Source: CAZFGK01 sp964518635 (lineage in GTDB: Bacteria > Zixibacteria > MSB-5A5 > GN15 > FEB-12). Taken from it: a DNA stretch of 64,000 bases. The position numbers and the translations under genes were made by a program. Location: positions 62,001 through 126,000 of the forward strand of contig CAZFGK010000002.1 of assembly GCA_964518635.1 (NCBI GenBank), read 5' to 3'. The notes beneath the pieces were generated by a model. The model saw only the letters and a list, made by a program, of their open reading frames with translations. It made no database searches and was not told where the DNA came from. Shown here piece after piece: positions 1 to 7,966 of the stretch; position 1 is the first letter of the stretch, and each line of letters begins with the position of its first letter.

Positions 1-1236
1 TCGCAACTGGCAGTTCGTCGACCGAGTGCGATAGAAATTATTGCGCCTGGAGTGAGCTATGATCTCGGGCGAATGGCAACGATTCGTTCTGACGAAATTG
101 GTGATCTGACCGGATCACTCTATACGCAGGAGCCACTCTTCGCACTCGTGCGCACCATCGATCCGATCTATGTCATTCAGATCGTGCTCTCATTGGTCGC
201 ACTCCTTCTTAGTCATGGACTGATCAGTCAGGAGCGAGAGCAGGGCACTCTTCGGCTTCTCTTCTCACACCCGATATCCCGACTGACCGTCTATCTCTCA
301 AAAGGTCTCGCGAGTCTTACCGCCTTACTCCCTATGCTCGCTGTCACATTGCTGTTGCCACTCGCACTTGGACTCGTTAGCGGTCTGAACTTTTCCGCAG
401 ACGATCTTGTCCATCTGGCAGGGATCGGACTTTGTTCCCTTCTCTATCTGGCAATCTGCGTCGCAATCGGCATGGCCTGTTCGATCTGGTGGCAAAGTGC
501 GCGTATGAGTCTGCTGGGTGCACTTTCGATCTGGCTGCTCCTCTGTCTGGCGTGGCCGCGACTGGGTGTCACCATCGCCCGCATGATATCTCCAACTGGA
601 ACTGAAGCGGAAGTTGCCGCCGAGACTGCTGCATTCGAAAATGACCGCTGGCGTGAGTTTGAGAATTCGCTAACTAGCCTTGATCGAAATCCCAACCCCC
701 ATTCCACTGAAGAACAGGAATGGGCAAATCTGCAACTCTCCGATTCTCTTCGCCGCGCTGCAGAGGATGCTATCGCCCAATATCGCAACCGTCTACGCGA
801 GAATCTTATCCGTCAACAAGAGACACAGCATCGCACCGCAATGATTCTCGCCCGTATGTCCCCGTCATCGGCGTTGACACTGGCTAGTAGTCGACTGGCG
901 GGGACCGATCCGGATCTGGCGGTTCGCTACTATGACGCTCTCAAACTCTCTCATGAAAAATTCCGGACCTATTACGAAGAGGTTTCGAAGACCGTTGAGG
1001 ACAACAATCGCTTTTCGATATCGGTCGAAACTCGGGATGGCGTCCCTACGATGAAGGTCGATGTCCCACGAAAAAGTGATCCGATGGATCTCTCGAACAT
1101 GCCGACCTTTGCCCCGCCTTCGGCGAATTCGAAGATGGCTGGTCAGGTCGCACTCGACTTTGTCGGGCTGATCGGCGCCCTGTCGTTATTTGGATTGCTC
1201 GGTCTCGGGAGATTTCTCCGGGCTGATTTGCGGTAG
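1..1236 (+). CDS. ABC-2 type transporter permease (5' end outside window)
   Basis: The frame is open from base 1, so the start lies upstream; a GTG at 52 is internal. About 411 codons are visible. Hydrophobic segments (roughly residues 55-75, 105-130, 140-165 and 175-195 of the visible part) are followed by a long polar region of about 170 residues and a last membrane segment near the C-terminus. This is the layout of ABC-2 permeases with a large extracytoplasmic loop (DUF3526-like). The stretch SQEREQGTLRLLFSHPISR is the typical cytoplasmic motif after the first membrane helices of ABC-2 permeases. The substrate cannot be told, and the ATPase partner would lie to the left. Good confidence for the family, low for function. 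Confidence 0.85.
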   Translation, partial: SQLAVRRPSAIEIIAPGVSYDLGRMATIRSDEIGDLTGSLYTQEPLFALVRTIDPIYVIQIVLSLVALLLSHGLISQEREQGTLRLLFSHPISRLTVYLSKGLASLTALLPMLAVTLLLPLALGLVSGLNFSADDLVHLAGIGLCSLLYLAICVAIGMACSIWWQSARMSLLGALSIWLLLCLAWPRLGVTIARMISPTGTEAEVAAETAAFENDRWREFENSLTSLDRNPNPHSTEEQEWANLQLSDSLRRAAEDAIAQYRNRLRENLIRQQETQHRTAMILARMSPSSALTLASSRLAGTDPDLAVRYYDALKLSHEKFRTYYEEVSKTVEDNNRFSISVETRDGVPTMKVDVPRKSDPMDLSNMPTFAPPSANSKMAGQVALDFVGLIGALSLFGLLGLGRFLRADLR

Positions 1237-1284
1237 GCGAATCAGATTATGGTGACTTTTGGGGGGAAAGCGGGGCTGAAAAAA

Positions 1285-1368
1285 TGCCGAAGGGGGGACT
1301 CGAACCCCCACACCCTTGCGAGTACTGCGCCCTGAACGCAGCGCGTCTACCAATTTCACCACTTCGGC
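1285..1368 (-). tRNA. tRNA-Leu (anticodon CAG)
   Basis: The minus strand folds as a full class II tRNA. The acceptor stem pairs GCCGAAG with CTTCGGC. The D-loop contains the invariant GG in TTGGTAGAC. The anticodon stem CTGCG/CGCAG encloses TTCAGGG with anticodon CAG. A long variable arm and the T-arm GGGGGTTCGAGTCCCCC follow. The long variable arm and discriminator A are those of tRNA-Leu. CCA is not encoded. It reads leftward toward the 3' end of the ABC permease. Confidence 0.97.
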
Positions 1369-1510
1369 AGCAGTTGTAGTCAGGAAGGGGGAAAGTATGA
1401 GCCACGCGGGGATTGCGCAAGTCCGCCGCTGGACTGCGCTAGACGTAACCCGAGAGCTCGGATGACTCTTCATTCGTGGCCGGGCTTGCGGCCCGGGTTC
1501 CCGTGTCTCA

Positions 1511-1552
1511 TAAATCTCAATAAGCAGAAACCCTGATCTGGTGATCAGGGCC
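1511..1552 (-). repeat. 42-bp direct repeat, copy 1 (terminator-like hairpin)
   Basis: This is nearly identical to 1824-1865. It contains the perfect inverted repeat CCCTGATC-4-GATCAGGG. On the minus strand the stem is followed by TTTCTGCTTATT. The two copies bracket the MITE-like element at 1598-1811, which suggests that the terminator was duplicated together with the element's arrival. Confidence 0.8.
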
Positions 1553-1597
1553 TCCGGACTCTTGGAGTATTCTCCACAGAATAAGGCACCCCTAGTC

Positions 1598-1811
1598 GGG
1601 TGGCACACCCGTTCTGACGGGTGTGAAGTCGGTGATGCCTCCTTCGCTTATTGATTTTTCGTCTAAGTTCATCCTAGGATGCAGAGCTAAATTTGCACGA
1701 TGTTTTGCACTCGTCGAGTCATGGCTAATGGATATTCTCCTTTCGTCATGTTCGCCCAAAATTTGAAGACCACGTCACTGATTCACACCCATAAGAATGG
1801 GTGTGCCACCC
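1598..1811. mobile_element. MITE-like element, copy A (214 bp)
   Basis: Both ends carry the same inverted sequence, about 38 bp: GGTGGCACACCC, a short loop, GGGTGTGAA, then TCRGTGA. Each terminus is also a hairpin in itself. The ends match those of the elements at 44533-44777 and 46001-46250; the interior does not obviously match. No coding sequence is present. I could not identify a target duplication. Together with 1369-1597 and 1812-1872 it fills a gene-free gap of about 500 bp. Confidence 0.75.
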
Positions 1812-1823
1812 AGAAGTGACTCC

Positions 1824-1865
1824 TAAATCTCAAAAAGCAGAAACCCTGATCTGGTGATCAGGGCC
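1824..1865 (-). terminator. 42-bp direct repeat, copy 2; terminator of the small membrane-protein gene
   Basis: On the minus strand CCCTGATC-ACCA-GATCAGGG is followed by TTTCTGCTTTTT. It starts 8 bases after the stop codon of the minus-strand gene at 1873-2325, so it fits a rho-independent terminator. It is the second copy of the repeat at 1511-1552. Confidence 0.7.
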
Positions 1866-1872
1866 ACCAATT

Positions 1873-2325
1873 CTAAGATTGCTCTTGCTCTTTAAACCTG
1901 ATTATCGTGCCCAGCATAGACTTCACCAAAGGAAAGGAAGCAAGACATGCGATCAGCAGCAGAATAACTGCGATTATTGGATAAAGACCTTGTGCAAGTA
2001 AGGAAATTCCATAAAGCGTACAGAGGACATAGACTCCAAATAGTGAAAACATTCGTACCCTAAAAAACGAGGACGATTTCTTGCTGGACTCCCAGTAACC
2101 GGGGTAAGGAGCAAGTTTGTATCTGTCAAAATAGAGCAAGATGTTTGCCGCAATTACTCCAGGCAGAGAGATAGCAAAACAGCTGATAGAAAATGCTCTG
2201 GCGAAATCTTTGGTATGTGAACCTGAAAAAACCAGGAAAACGTAGGTTCCAAAACAACAAGCCACAATCAGAGAAAGGGACACGAAGAAAATCACTATGT
2301 ACGTCTGTTTATTTGACAGTTTCAC
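1873..2325 (-). CDS. Small integral membrane protein, unknown function
   Basis: A 150-aa protein with four predicted membrane helices at about residues 9-33, 43-63, 92-111 and 113-136, with a polar loop containing a KKSS cluster near residues 80-87. The start is GTG at 2325, preceded by GGAGAG at a normal distance. The gene is noticeably AT-richer than its neighbours and is followed at once by a terminator hairpin. It sits alone between a MITE-like element and a dockerin protein, and may be a recent arrival. I recognise no family. Confidence 0.65.
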   Translation of the reverse strand: MKLSNKQTYIVIFFVSLSLIVACCFGTYVFLVFSGSHTKDFARAFSISCFAISLPGVIAANILLYFDRYKLAPYPGYWESSKKSSSFFRVRMFSLFGVYVLCTLYGISLLAQGLYPIIAVILLLIACLASFPLVKSMLGTIIRFKEQEQS

Positions 2326-2412
2326 TGCGATCTCTCCGGACGGGTGTCACTGACCACAAGAACCAAGGATTCCGCTTCAGTCTGGTCGCAACCCCGCACA
2401 CTTACTCCCCCC

Positions 2413-4734
2413 CTACTCACACCCCGGCAGTGGGGCCATCGAGATAAACAGATGGTCGACTAGCATGGTGAGGTCACCAATATCAATCAGATCAGCGCCG
2501 TCCACATTCGCATTCGCCGGACACGGCAAACTCGCAAAGCTCAGGAAGAGATGATCGACCAACAGTGTGAGATCAGCAACATCGACAAGGTCGCTCCCGT
2601 CACAGGTGACATTCCCATCCCCCACAAAGCAGGAGCTCGGCAGGATCGTCGAATTGAGTCGCGTAAGAAATCCATCTGCAAGCCCCTTGTACGGCAGATA
2701 CGCACCAGTCGTAAAAAACGCCGTCGAATCGAGAGAATAGCCAGTAAGAAAAATAGAACCATCGGTCGCAAGGGCGATATCCCGACCGAAATCACCCAAC
2801 TTCCCGCCTAAATATGTACTGTGAATGATTGCATTCCCTGCCGGATTCAATCTCGTGACTACGACATTTTGTCCACTTGAAGTATCTGGGTACGCGCTTA
2901 CGGAATCAGCGAGGTAATAGTTGGTTGATCGTGAGGTGCCGATAAATGTCGCGCCACCAGCGGCATTCAAAGCGATACCGGATGCGACATCGGTCCCATC
3001 TCCGCCAATCAGTGCGCTGTAGAGAATCTGAGTGCCGTCCTGATTCACTCGCGCAACGAGAATATCAAACTCAGTGGTATCGCCGAAGATCTTCGGACTG
3101 AGTGCAAGTTTCGTTCCGTTTGCGTCAACAGACGTCAGCACCGCAGAATCGGAACTAGTCTGCCCGATGATCGTCGCGTATCCGGCGGTATCGACAGCGA
3201 TCCCGTCTCCCCCTTCTGCGCGAATACCACGTATAGCAATTGCGTAGCTCAACACATTTCCAGCAGGAGAGAGTTTTGCAGTGTACATATCTGCGCCAGT
3301 GAGAGAATCTGCAACTGCCCTGGTATTCGGGAAATTCCGTGAGTAAGTCGTCCCGCACACATATGCAGCACCTAAAGGATCGACCGAAATTCCATTTGCT
3401 TCGTCATGACGATCGCCGCCGAGATACGTCGAATAAGCAATGGTCGTATCGTTCGCCGCGAACTTGGTCACGAATGCATCCCCATCCGGCAGATTGGTCG
3501 CGAGCTGATTGCGAGTCGGGAAATCGGTCGAATAGGTATAGCCCGTGACATACGTCGCGCCGGATGAATCGAGCGCAATCCCGACTGGATACTCATCATC
3601 AGTCCCGCCAAAATAACGCGCGTTCAGGATTCCATTTCCCGCGTTGTTCAATCGGACATAGACACCGTCGAAGTCCGTGCGTGCACTATCTCTTCCGACA
3701 GTCAGTCCGGCGAAGTTCGGTGAGGTGGTATAGCCGCACAAAATCACTTCACTGGCCGCATTGACCACAAGATCAGTCGCGATTTCCGTATTACGTCCGC
3801 CGAAAAATGTCCGATAGATGATTGAGCCGTCGGAACCAAATTTATAAACAAACGCCTCAGAACCACCTACATCACCGTTGAAAATCTCATCTGGCAATCC
3901 TGCTGCATCATAGTCTACCGAATAGCCGCAGACATAGACTGCACCATCTGGTCCGATGGCGACTCCGCGTCCCTCGTCATCCGAGGTATGTCCGATGTAG
4001 GTGCTGAATGCGCGGGAGAGCGTACTCACTCCTGCGCCGCCGAACTCACGCTGACTGTTCTGCTCAGCAGACTTCATGCAGAGTCCGTCGAAAGTAAGTG
4101 CTTTCGCAAACTCAGAAATGCTGATTGCTAACTCCGGACGAGCCGAAATCGGCATAGCGACGATTGTCTCAATCGCTGCACCCAGGTCGCCAGACTGCTG
4201 AAGCTCGGCGCGATCATCAAACGAAAGGAGAAGCTCTCTCTTCGTTGCTTGATCGATGAATTTCACCGACAGAAAACTCGGGACATCAATTCGCCATCTG
4301 GACTCGTCATTTCCTATGAAATAATTAGACGAAAATGCTGACTCCCCATGTGCCTCGACAATTAGTGAAGCGCCTTTCACTTCGCGAGCAACGGTGTATC
4401 GCTCGATCTTTTGATTCGGATTTGAAAGCCGTGTCAATTCGTCCGGCTGTCGGCGAATACCAAATTCAGCATTCAGTTCTGCCTGCAACTCCCCCGCAGA
4501 TTCTGCCTCTGCATTGGGGATTGGGCGGACGAATTCGTAGATCAGCCCATGACGGGTGACTTTGACAACTGCGCCGTTGGCTTCGGCTCGATAAAGAATC
4601 GAATCCGGCCACTGGCCATCATTACGGGTGAAATATCCCTCTCCGGCAAGGGTCGAACTGGCACAAGCCAGAAGTGCCGCGCAGAGAGCCATTTTCGAGA
4701 GCATTCGGAACGAGTGGGGTATAGGGTAGTTCAT
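2413..4734 (-). CDS. Secreted SBBP-repeat (beta-propeller) protein with C-terminal dockerin-like domain
   Basis: About 773 aa. An N-terminal signal peptide ends near ASSTLAG. An N-terminal beta domain (about residues 32-250) opens with GEGYFTRNDGQWPDSILYRA, as in SBBP/DUF7948 proteins. Then follow repeats of the type FSTYIGHTSDDEGRGVAIG and YLGGxxxDxxxGIAxDxxGxxYVTGxTxS, which are SBBP beta-propeller blades. The last ~70 residues form the two-half dockerin-like tail (LVDVADLTLLVDHLFLSF, then LIDIGDLTMLVDHLFISM). I chose ATG 4734. An upstream in-frame start at 4770 lies before the -10 box of the promoter at 4742-4770, so transcription would begin close to 4734. ATG 4704, at MLSKMALC, is the alternative start. 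Probably cell-surface or extracellular. Confidence 0.9.
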   Translation of the reverse strand: MNYPIPHSFRMLSKMALCAALLACASSTLAGEGYFTRNDGQWPDSILYRAEANGAVVKVTRHGLIYEFVRPIPNAEAESAGELQAELNAEFGIRRQPDELTRLSNPNQKIERYTVAREVKGASLIVEAHGESAFSSNYFIGNDESRWRIDVPSFLSVKFIDQATKRELLLSFDDRAELQQSGDLGAAIETIVAMPISARPELAISISEFAKALTFDGLCMKSAEQNSQREFGGAGVSTLSRAFSTYIGHTSDDEGRGVAIGPDGAVYVCGYSVDYDAAGLPDEIFNGDVGGSEAFVYKFGSDGSIIYRTFFGGRNTEIATDLVVNAASEVILCGYTTSPNFAGLTVGRDSARTDFDGVYVRLNNAGNGILNARYFGGTDDEYPVGIALDSSGATYVTGYTYSTDFPTRNQLATNLPDGDAFVTKFAANDTTIAYSTYLGGDRHDEANGISVDPLGAAYVCGTTYSRNFPNTRAVADSLTGADMYTAKLSPAGNVLSYAIAIRGIRAEGGDGIAVDTAGYATIIGQTSSDSAVLTSVDANGTKLALSPKIFGDTTEFDILVARVNQDGTQILYSALIGGDGTDVASGIALNAAGGATFIGTSRSTNYYLADSVSAYPDTSSGQNVVVTRLNPAGNAIIHSTYLGGKLGDFGRDIALATDGSIFLTGYSLDSTAFFTTGAYLPYKGLADGFLTRLNSTILPSSCFVGDGNVTCDGSDLVDVADLTLLVDHLFLSFASLPCPANANVDGADLIDIGDLTMLVDHLFISMAPLPGCE

Positions 4735-4741
4735 CTGCCGG

Positions 4742-4770
4742 ATTATACACCCAGCAGACGAACGAAACAA
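4742..4770 (-). promoter_or_regulatory. Sigma-70 type promoter of the SBBP gene
   Basis: On the minus strand TTGTTT (4770-4765) and a perfect TATAAT (4747-4742) are separated by 17 bases. The -10 box ends only 7 bases before ATG 4734, so the transcript would begin at or next to the start codon. The mRNA is then either leaderless or uses the inner ATG at 4704. Confidence 0.7.
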
Positions 4771-4773
4771 ATT

Positions 4774-5107
4774 GAAACAGAAATTGGGGAATACTCCCTG
4801 AAAACAGATTGCATGGCACCTGTTGAGAGGGGATCGCTCAGAGATTTAGACCGAATACCGACATTTGCAATATGAATTCTGTCATGCAAACGTCGCATTG
4901 CAATTTCCTGAGGATCCCTTTCTAAGTGAGAATGGAATTCAGGGGTATGTCGGCGCACCGATCTGTGGCGACGACGGAAAACGACACGGACTGATTCTCG
5001 CACTGACACGTCAACCAATTGAGAACTCCGCCCATTTGACGATTCTGGCTGAACTTTTCGCGATGACCATCGCGCAGTCTCTCTCTGATGCGCATCTAAA
5101 GACCTGA
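4774..5107 (+). pseudogene. Decayed GAF-domain gene fragment
   Basis: Two adjacent frames together read as one GAF domain. The first (about 4774-4875) has the YxLxxxxCxxV pattern in GEYSLKTDCMAPVERG. After a shift, the second (about 4850-5107) gives CHANVALQFPEDPFLSENGI, then QGYVGAPICGDDGKRHGLI, then LALTRQPIENSAHLTILAEL. This resembles the middle and end of GAF domains in sensor kinases and GGDEF proteins (typically GVESYLGVPL followed by GxLAVMDxRPL). There is no proper start, the N-terminus is missing and no output domain follows. It therefore looks like the remnant of a larger signalling gene. It also overlaps the promoter region of the divergent SBBP gene. Confidence 0.6.
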
Positions 5108-5178
5108 CACTACTTCAATACGTGGGCGGCACCCGCCGCGGCGGGCTCGTCTGCCCCTCTACAAACGTGACACGTATA

Positions 5179-5209
5179 GCAAAAAGAGCCGCCTCATTTC
5201 GGCTCTTTT
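5179..5209. terminator. Bidirectional terminator
   Basis: AAAAAGAGCCG-loop-CGGCTCTTTT, with an A-run and a T-run on either side. It lies between the GAF remnant (+) and the end of the FG-GAP gene (-). The same stem sequence recurs at 7909-7944 on the other side of the FG-GAP gene. Confidence 0.8.
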
Positions 5210-5243
5210 CATCTCTAGTGAATTTCAACCTCAGTGGCTTGTT

Positions 5244-7649
5244 CTATTGGCAGGACGGCAGCGGAGTGAACGTGATAAAGAGATGATCGACAAGAGCAGT
5301 CAGATCGCCGATGTCAACGCCACTATTCCCATCGCAATTGGCTTCGGTCTCACAGCAGAGCACAACAAAGCTCAGAAACAAGTGGTCGACAAAAAAAGTA
5401 AGATCAGCAATATCTACGCTTTCCAAGAGATCACAGTCGATATTGCCCGTTGATCCGACACAGCATACAGAACTCCCGTTTCCATTATTTCTTAACAGGG
5501 AGATGTTATCGGATTCGAAATTCGCCACTGCAATATCAGGGTAACCATCCGCGTCAAAATCAGTAGCACAAATGGAATAGGGTTCGCCTTCAACTCCATA
5601 CTCAAAGTCACTTGGGTAGAACACTCCCCTGCCATTATTTTTCATTATGCGGACGTTATCTGAACCACGATTCGCAACCACGATGTCCGTTTTCCCATCA
5701 CGATCAAAATCTGCAGCAAAAACAGATTTTGGCTGAACCCCAACTGCAAAGTTCTCAGCACTGGCAAAAGAGCCATTTCCATTGTTGATCAGAATGGACA
5801 CATTGTTTGAAAGCGCGCTCGAATTCGCCACCGCCAAATCCGCGTTGCCATCTCGATCAAGATCAGCAGCCAGAACCGACCAAGGTTCAACTCCGACCAT
5901 ATAATTTATTGCACCTGCAAACGTGCCATTTCCGTTGTTATGCAAGATTGAGACATTGTTTGAGCCGCTATTCGCAACTGTCAGGTCGAGTAATCCATCA
6001 CCGTCAAAGTCAGAAGCGACAATTGAAGTTGGGTGGCTTCCGACCGCAAAGTAGACTGCGCTGGCAAAAGTTCCATCTCCGTTATTCTTTAACATCGCGA
6101 CAGATTGAGAAAAGAGAATCGTCGCTGCCAAGTCCGGTGCGCCGTCTCCGTCCAAATCAGCAGCACAAACGGCGCTGGGTCCAGAAGCAACTCCGTAGTC
6201 AACAGCGGTTGGAAATGTTCCGTCTCCGCTATTTTTGAGAATTGAGATACTTGATGAAGCAAAGTTTGCCACAGCCACATCTGGCTTCCCATCGCCGTCA
6301 AAGTCGGTAGCAAAGACGGAGACCGGTCCAACTCCTACCCCATAGTTTACTGCATTTGAAAAAGTCCCATTGCCGGTATTCATCAAGATGGAGATGTTTG
6401 ATGAAGCGGTATTCGCTACTATCAGATCTTGGTTTTCGTCACCGTCAAGATCAGCTGGGAAAATGGAACTGGGACTTTGATCTACGGCATAATTAGTCGG
6501 GCTTGCGTTAAAGTTGCCATTCCCAATGTTTCTTAAGATGGAAACACGGGAGTCACCCGTACAAGCTAAGTCTGGTTTATTGTCACCATTGATGTCTGCG
6601 GCAACGACGGTTTCGCCAGCGCTTACGTGAGTAACTGCACCAGCAAAAGTGCCGTCTCCATTGTTCTTTAGTACAGAAACACTCATAGCGGAATTTCCAA
6701 CCACAAGATCACGCATTCCATCACCGTCGAGGTCGGAAATGAAAACCGATAAGGAAGATGGTCCACCAATAGGATAATGAACAATGTTCCCAAAGGTGCC
6801 ATCTCCATTATTCTTCAACACCTCGATATTGGAACTTTCATTCGCCACTGCCAAGTCAGGCATTCCATCAGCATCAAGGTCAGAAACAAAGACGGAGTGT
6901 GGATAGCTACCAATCAAATAACTGACGGGGCTTGCAAATGTACCGTCGCCATTATTCGCTAGAACAGAAATGTCGGCGGATCCATTGTTTGCCACCACTA
7001 AATCCTGTTTCCCGTCGCCATCTAGGTCGGCCGCAAAAACAGAGTGAGGAGCGACTCCTACTCCATAATGAACTGCACTATCCAGTGTGCCATCTCCGTT
7101 ATTTAATAGTACTGAGACATTATCTGATACATTGTTTGCAACCGATAGGTCAGGGTCACCGTCGCCATTTAGATCCGACACAAACATTGAAATAGGCCAG
7201 ATACCTACCCCGTAACTTGCCGCAGCATGAAAAGTGGCATTACCGTTATTTTCCAGGACTGTAATGTTCCTCGAAATAGAATTTGCAACTGCTAAATCAG
7301 GATCACCATCGCCGTCCAGGTCGAAAGCAACGATCGATTTTGGTCCGTTACCGACTGGATAGGTATTAGTTAATGCAAAAATGCCATCTCCAAAGTTCAT
7401 CAAGATCGATACATCATCAGAACCGTTACTAGCTACTGCCATGTCAGGCTTTCCGTCACCGTCAAAGTCTGCGAAGCAGACAAAAGCTGGTCCATTTTCT
7501 ACCAAATAATCAAGCCTCGTGTCGAACTGTGGATTAGTGGCTAAGAGGCTGTCTGAAATTGGAAGGAGTGAAAAAACGGAATAAACGAGTAGACCTTTAA
7601 TCAGCTGGATGAATGTGCTCTTTATCGAAAGAGACAGTTCTGATAACAT
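5244..7649 (-). CDS. Secreted FG-GAP/VCBS repeat protein with C-terminal dockerin-like domain
   Basis: 801 aa. After an N-terminal hydrophobic signal (about residues 12-38) come 14 repeats of about 48 residues. Each has a calcium-loop core such as ADFDGDGKPDLAVAN followed by VSILxNNGDGTF, the FG-GAP/VCBS motif of beta-propeller surface proteins. The C-terminal ~68 residues form the dockerin-like tail (SVDIADLTFFVDHLF, then GVDIGDLTALVDHLF) with CC pairs. The start ATG 7649 has GAGGG about 8 bases upstream. The repeat number and near-identity suggest expansion by recombination. The likely role is at the cell surface (adhesion or carbohydrate binding); no enzyme domain is visible. Confidence 0.92.
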   Translation of the reverse strand: MLSELSLSIKSTFIQLIKGLLVYSVFSLLPISDSLLATNPQFDTRLDYLVENGPAFVCFADFDGDGKPDMAVASNGSDDVSILMNFGDGIFALTNTYPVGNGPKSIVAFDLDGDGDPDLAVANSISRNITVLENNGNATFHAAASYGVGIWPISMFVSDLNGDGDPDLSVANNVSDNVSVLLNNGDGTLDSAVHYGVGVAPHSVFAADLDGDGKQDLVVANNGSADISVLANNGDGTFASPVSYLIGSYPHSVFVSDLDADGMPDLAVANESSNIEVLKNNGDGTFGNIVHYPIGGPSSLSVFISDLDGDGMRDLVVGNSAMSVSVLKNNGDGTFAGAVTHVSAGETVVAADINGDNKPDLACTGDSRVSILRNIGNGNFNASPTNYAVDQSPSSIFPADLDGDENQDLIVANTASSNISILMNTGNGTFSNAVNYGVGVGPVSVFATDFDGDGKPDVAVANFASSSISILKNSGDGTFPTAVDYGVASGPSAVCAADLDGDGAPDLAATILFSQSVAMLKNNGDGTFASAVYFAVGSHPTSIVASDFDGDGLLDLTVANSGSNNVSILHNNGNGTFAGAINYMVGVEPWSVLAADLDRDGNADLAVANSSALSNNVSILINNGNGSFASAENFAVGVQPKSVFAADFDRDGKTDIVVANRGSDNVRIMKNNGRGVFYPSDFEYGVEGEPYSICATDFDADGYPDIAVANFESDNISLLRNNGNGSSVCCVGSTGNIDCDLLESVDIADLTFFVDHLFLSFVVLCCETEANCDGNSGVDIGDLTALVDHLFITFTPLPSCQ

Positions 7650-7908
7650 ACAATTCCCTCTTTCAAGAACTATTGCCTGTCTTCAAGAAAAGATAAGTAG
7701 AATGTCGCTCAATTGCAAGCTACCCAATTTTGTGAAGGGATGGGTCAATGTCCACGGGTTTACATAACCCTGAGAATAAAAAACCACCGCTTGATTCACT
7801 TTTGGTTTCTACCCAGTGAGGCACCAAAGACTGAACAGAGCACCTTTCGATCTGCCGAGGCAGATCAGGGTGAAAAGTGACAATCCCCACACACTCCCCC
7901 CTCTCGCA
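7650..7908. other. Gene-free stretch between FG-GAP gene and sigma factor terminator
   Basis: No convincing gene. The only notable pieces are a degenerate inverted copy of the intergenic motif seen at 36467 and 37535 (around 7805-7830, ending GGCACCAAAG), and the small palindrome CTGCCGAGGCAG near 7853-7864. Confidence 0.4.
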
Positions 7909-7944
7909 CAAAAAAAGAGCCGCTCTTCAGCGGCTCTTTCATTT
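7909..7944. terminator. Terminator of the primary sigma factor gene
   Basis: AAAAAAAGAGCCGCT-loop-AGCGGCTCTTT, 23 bases past the sigma factor stop. The A- and T-runs allow function in both directions. The stem is shared with the terminator at 5179-5209. Confidence 0.8.
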
Positions 7945-7966
7945 CAGTCATTTTACAAATGATCTA

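Noticed and set aside
1186..1608. 140-codon open frame on the minus strand
   Set aside because: It runs through tRNA-Leu; the middle reads as the well-known translation of a tRNA-Leu gene.
7720..7911. 63-codon open frame before the sigma factor terminator
   Set aside because: No ribosome site, no family, and it covers intergenic repeat sequence.
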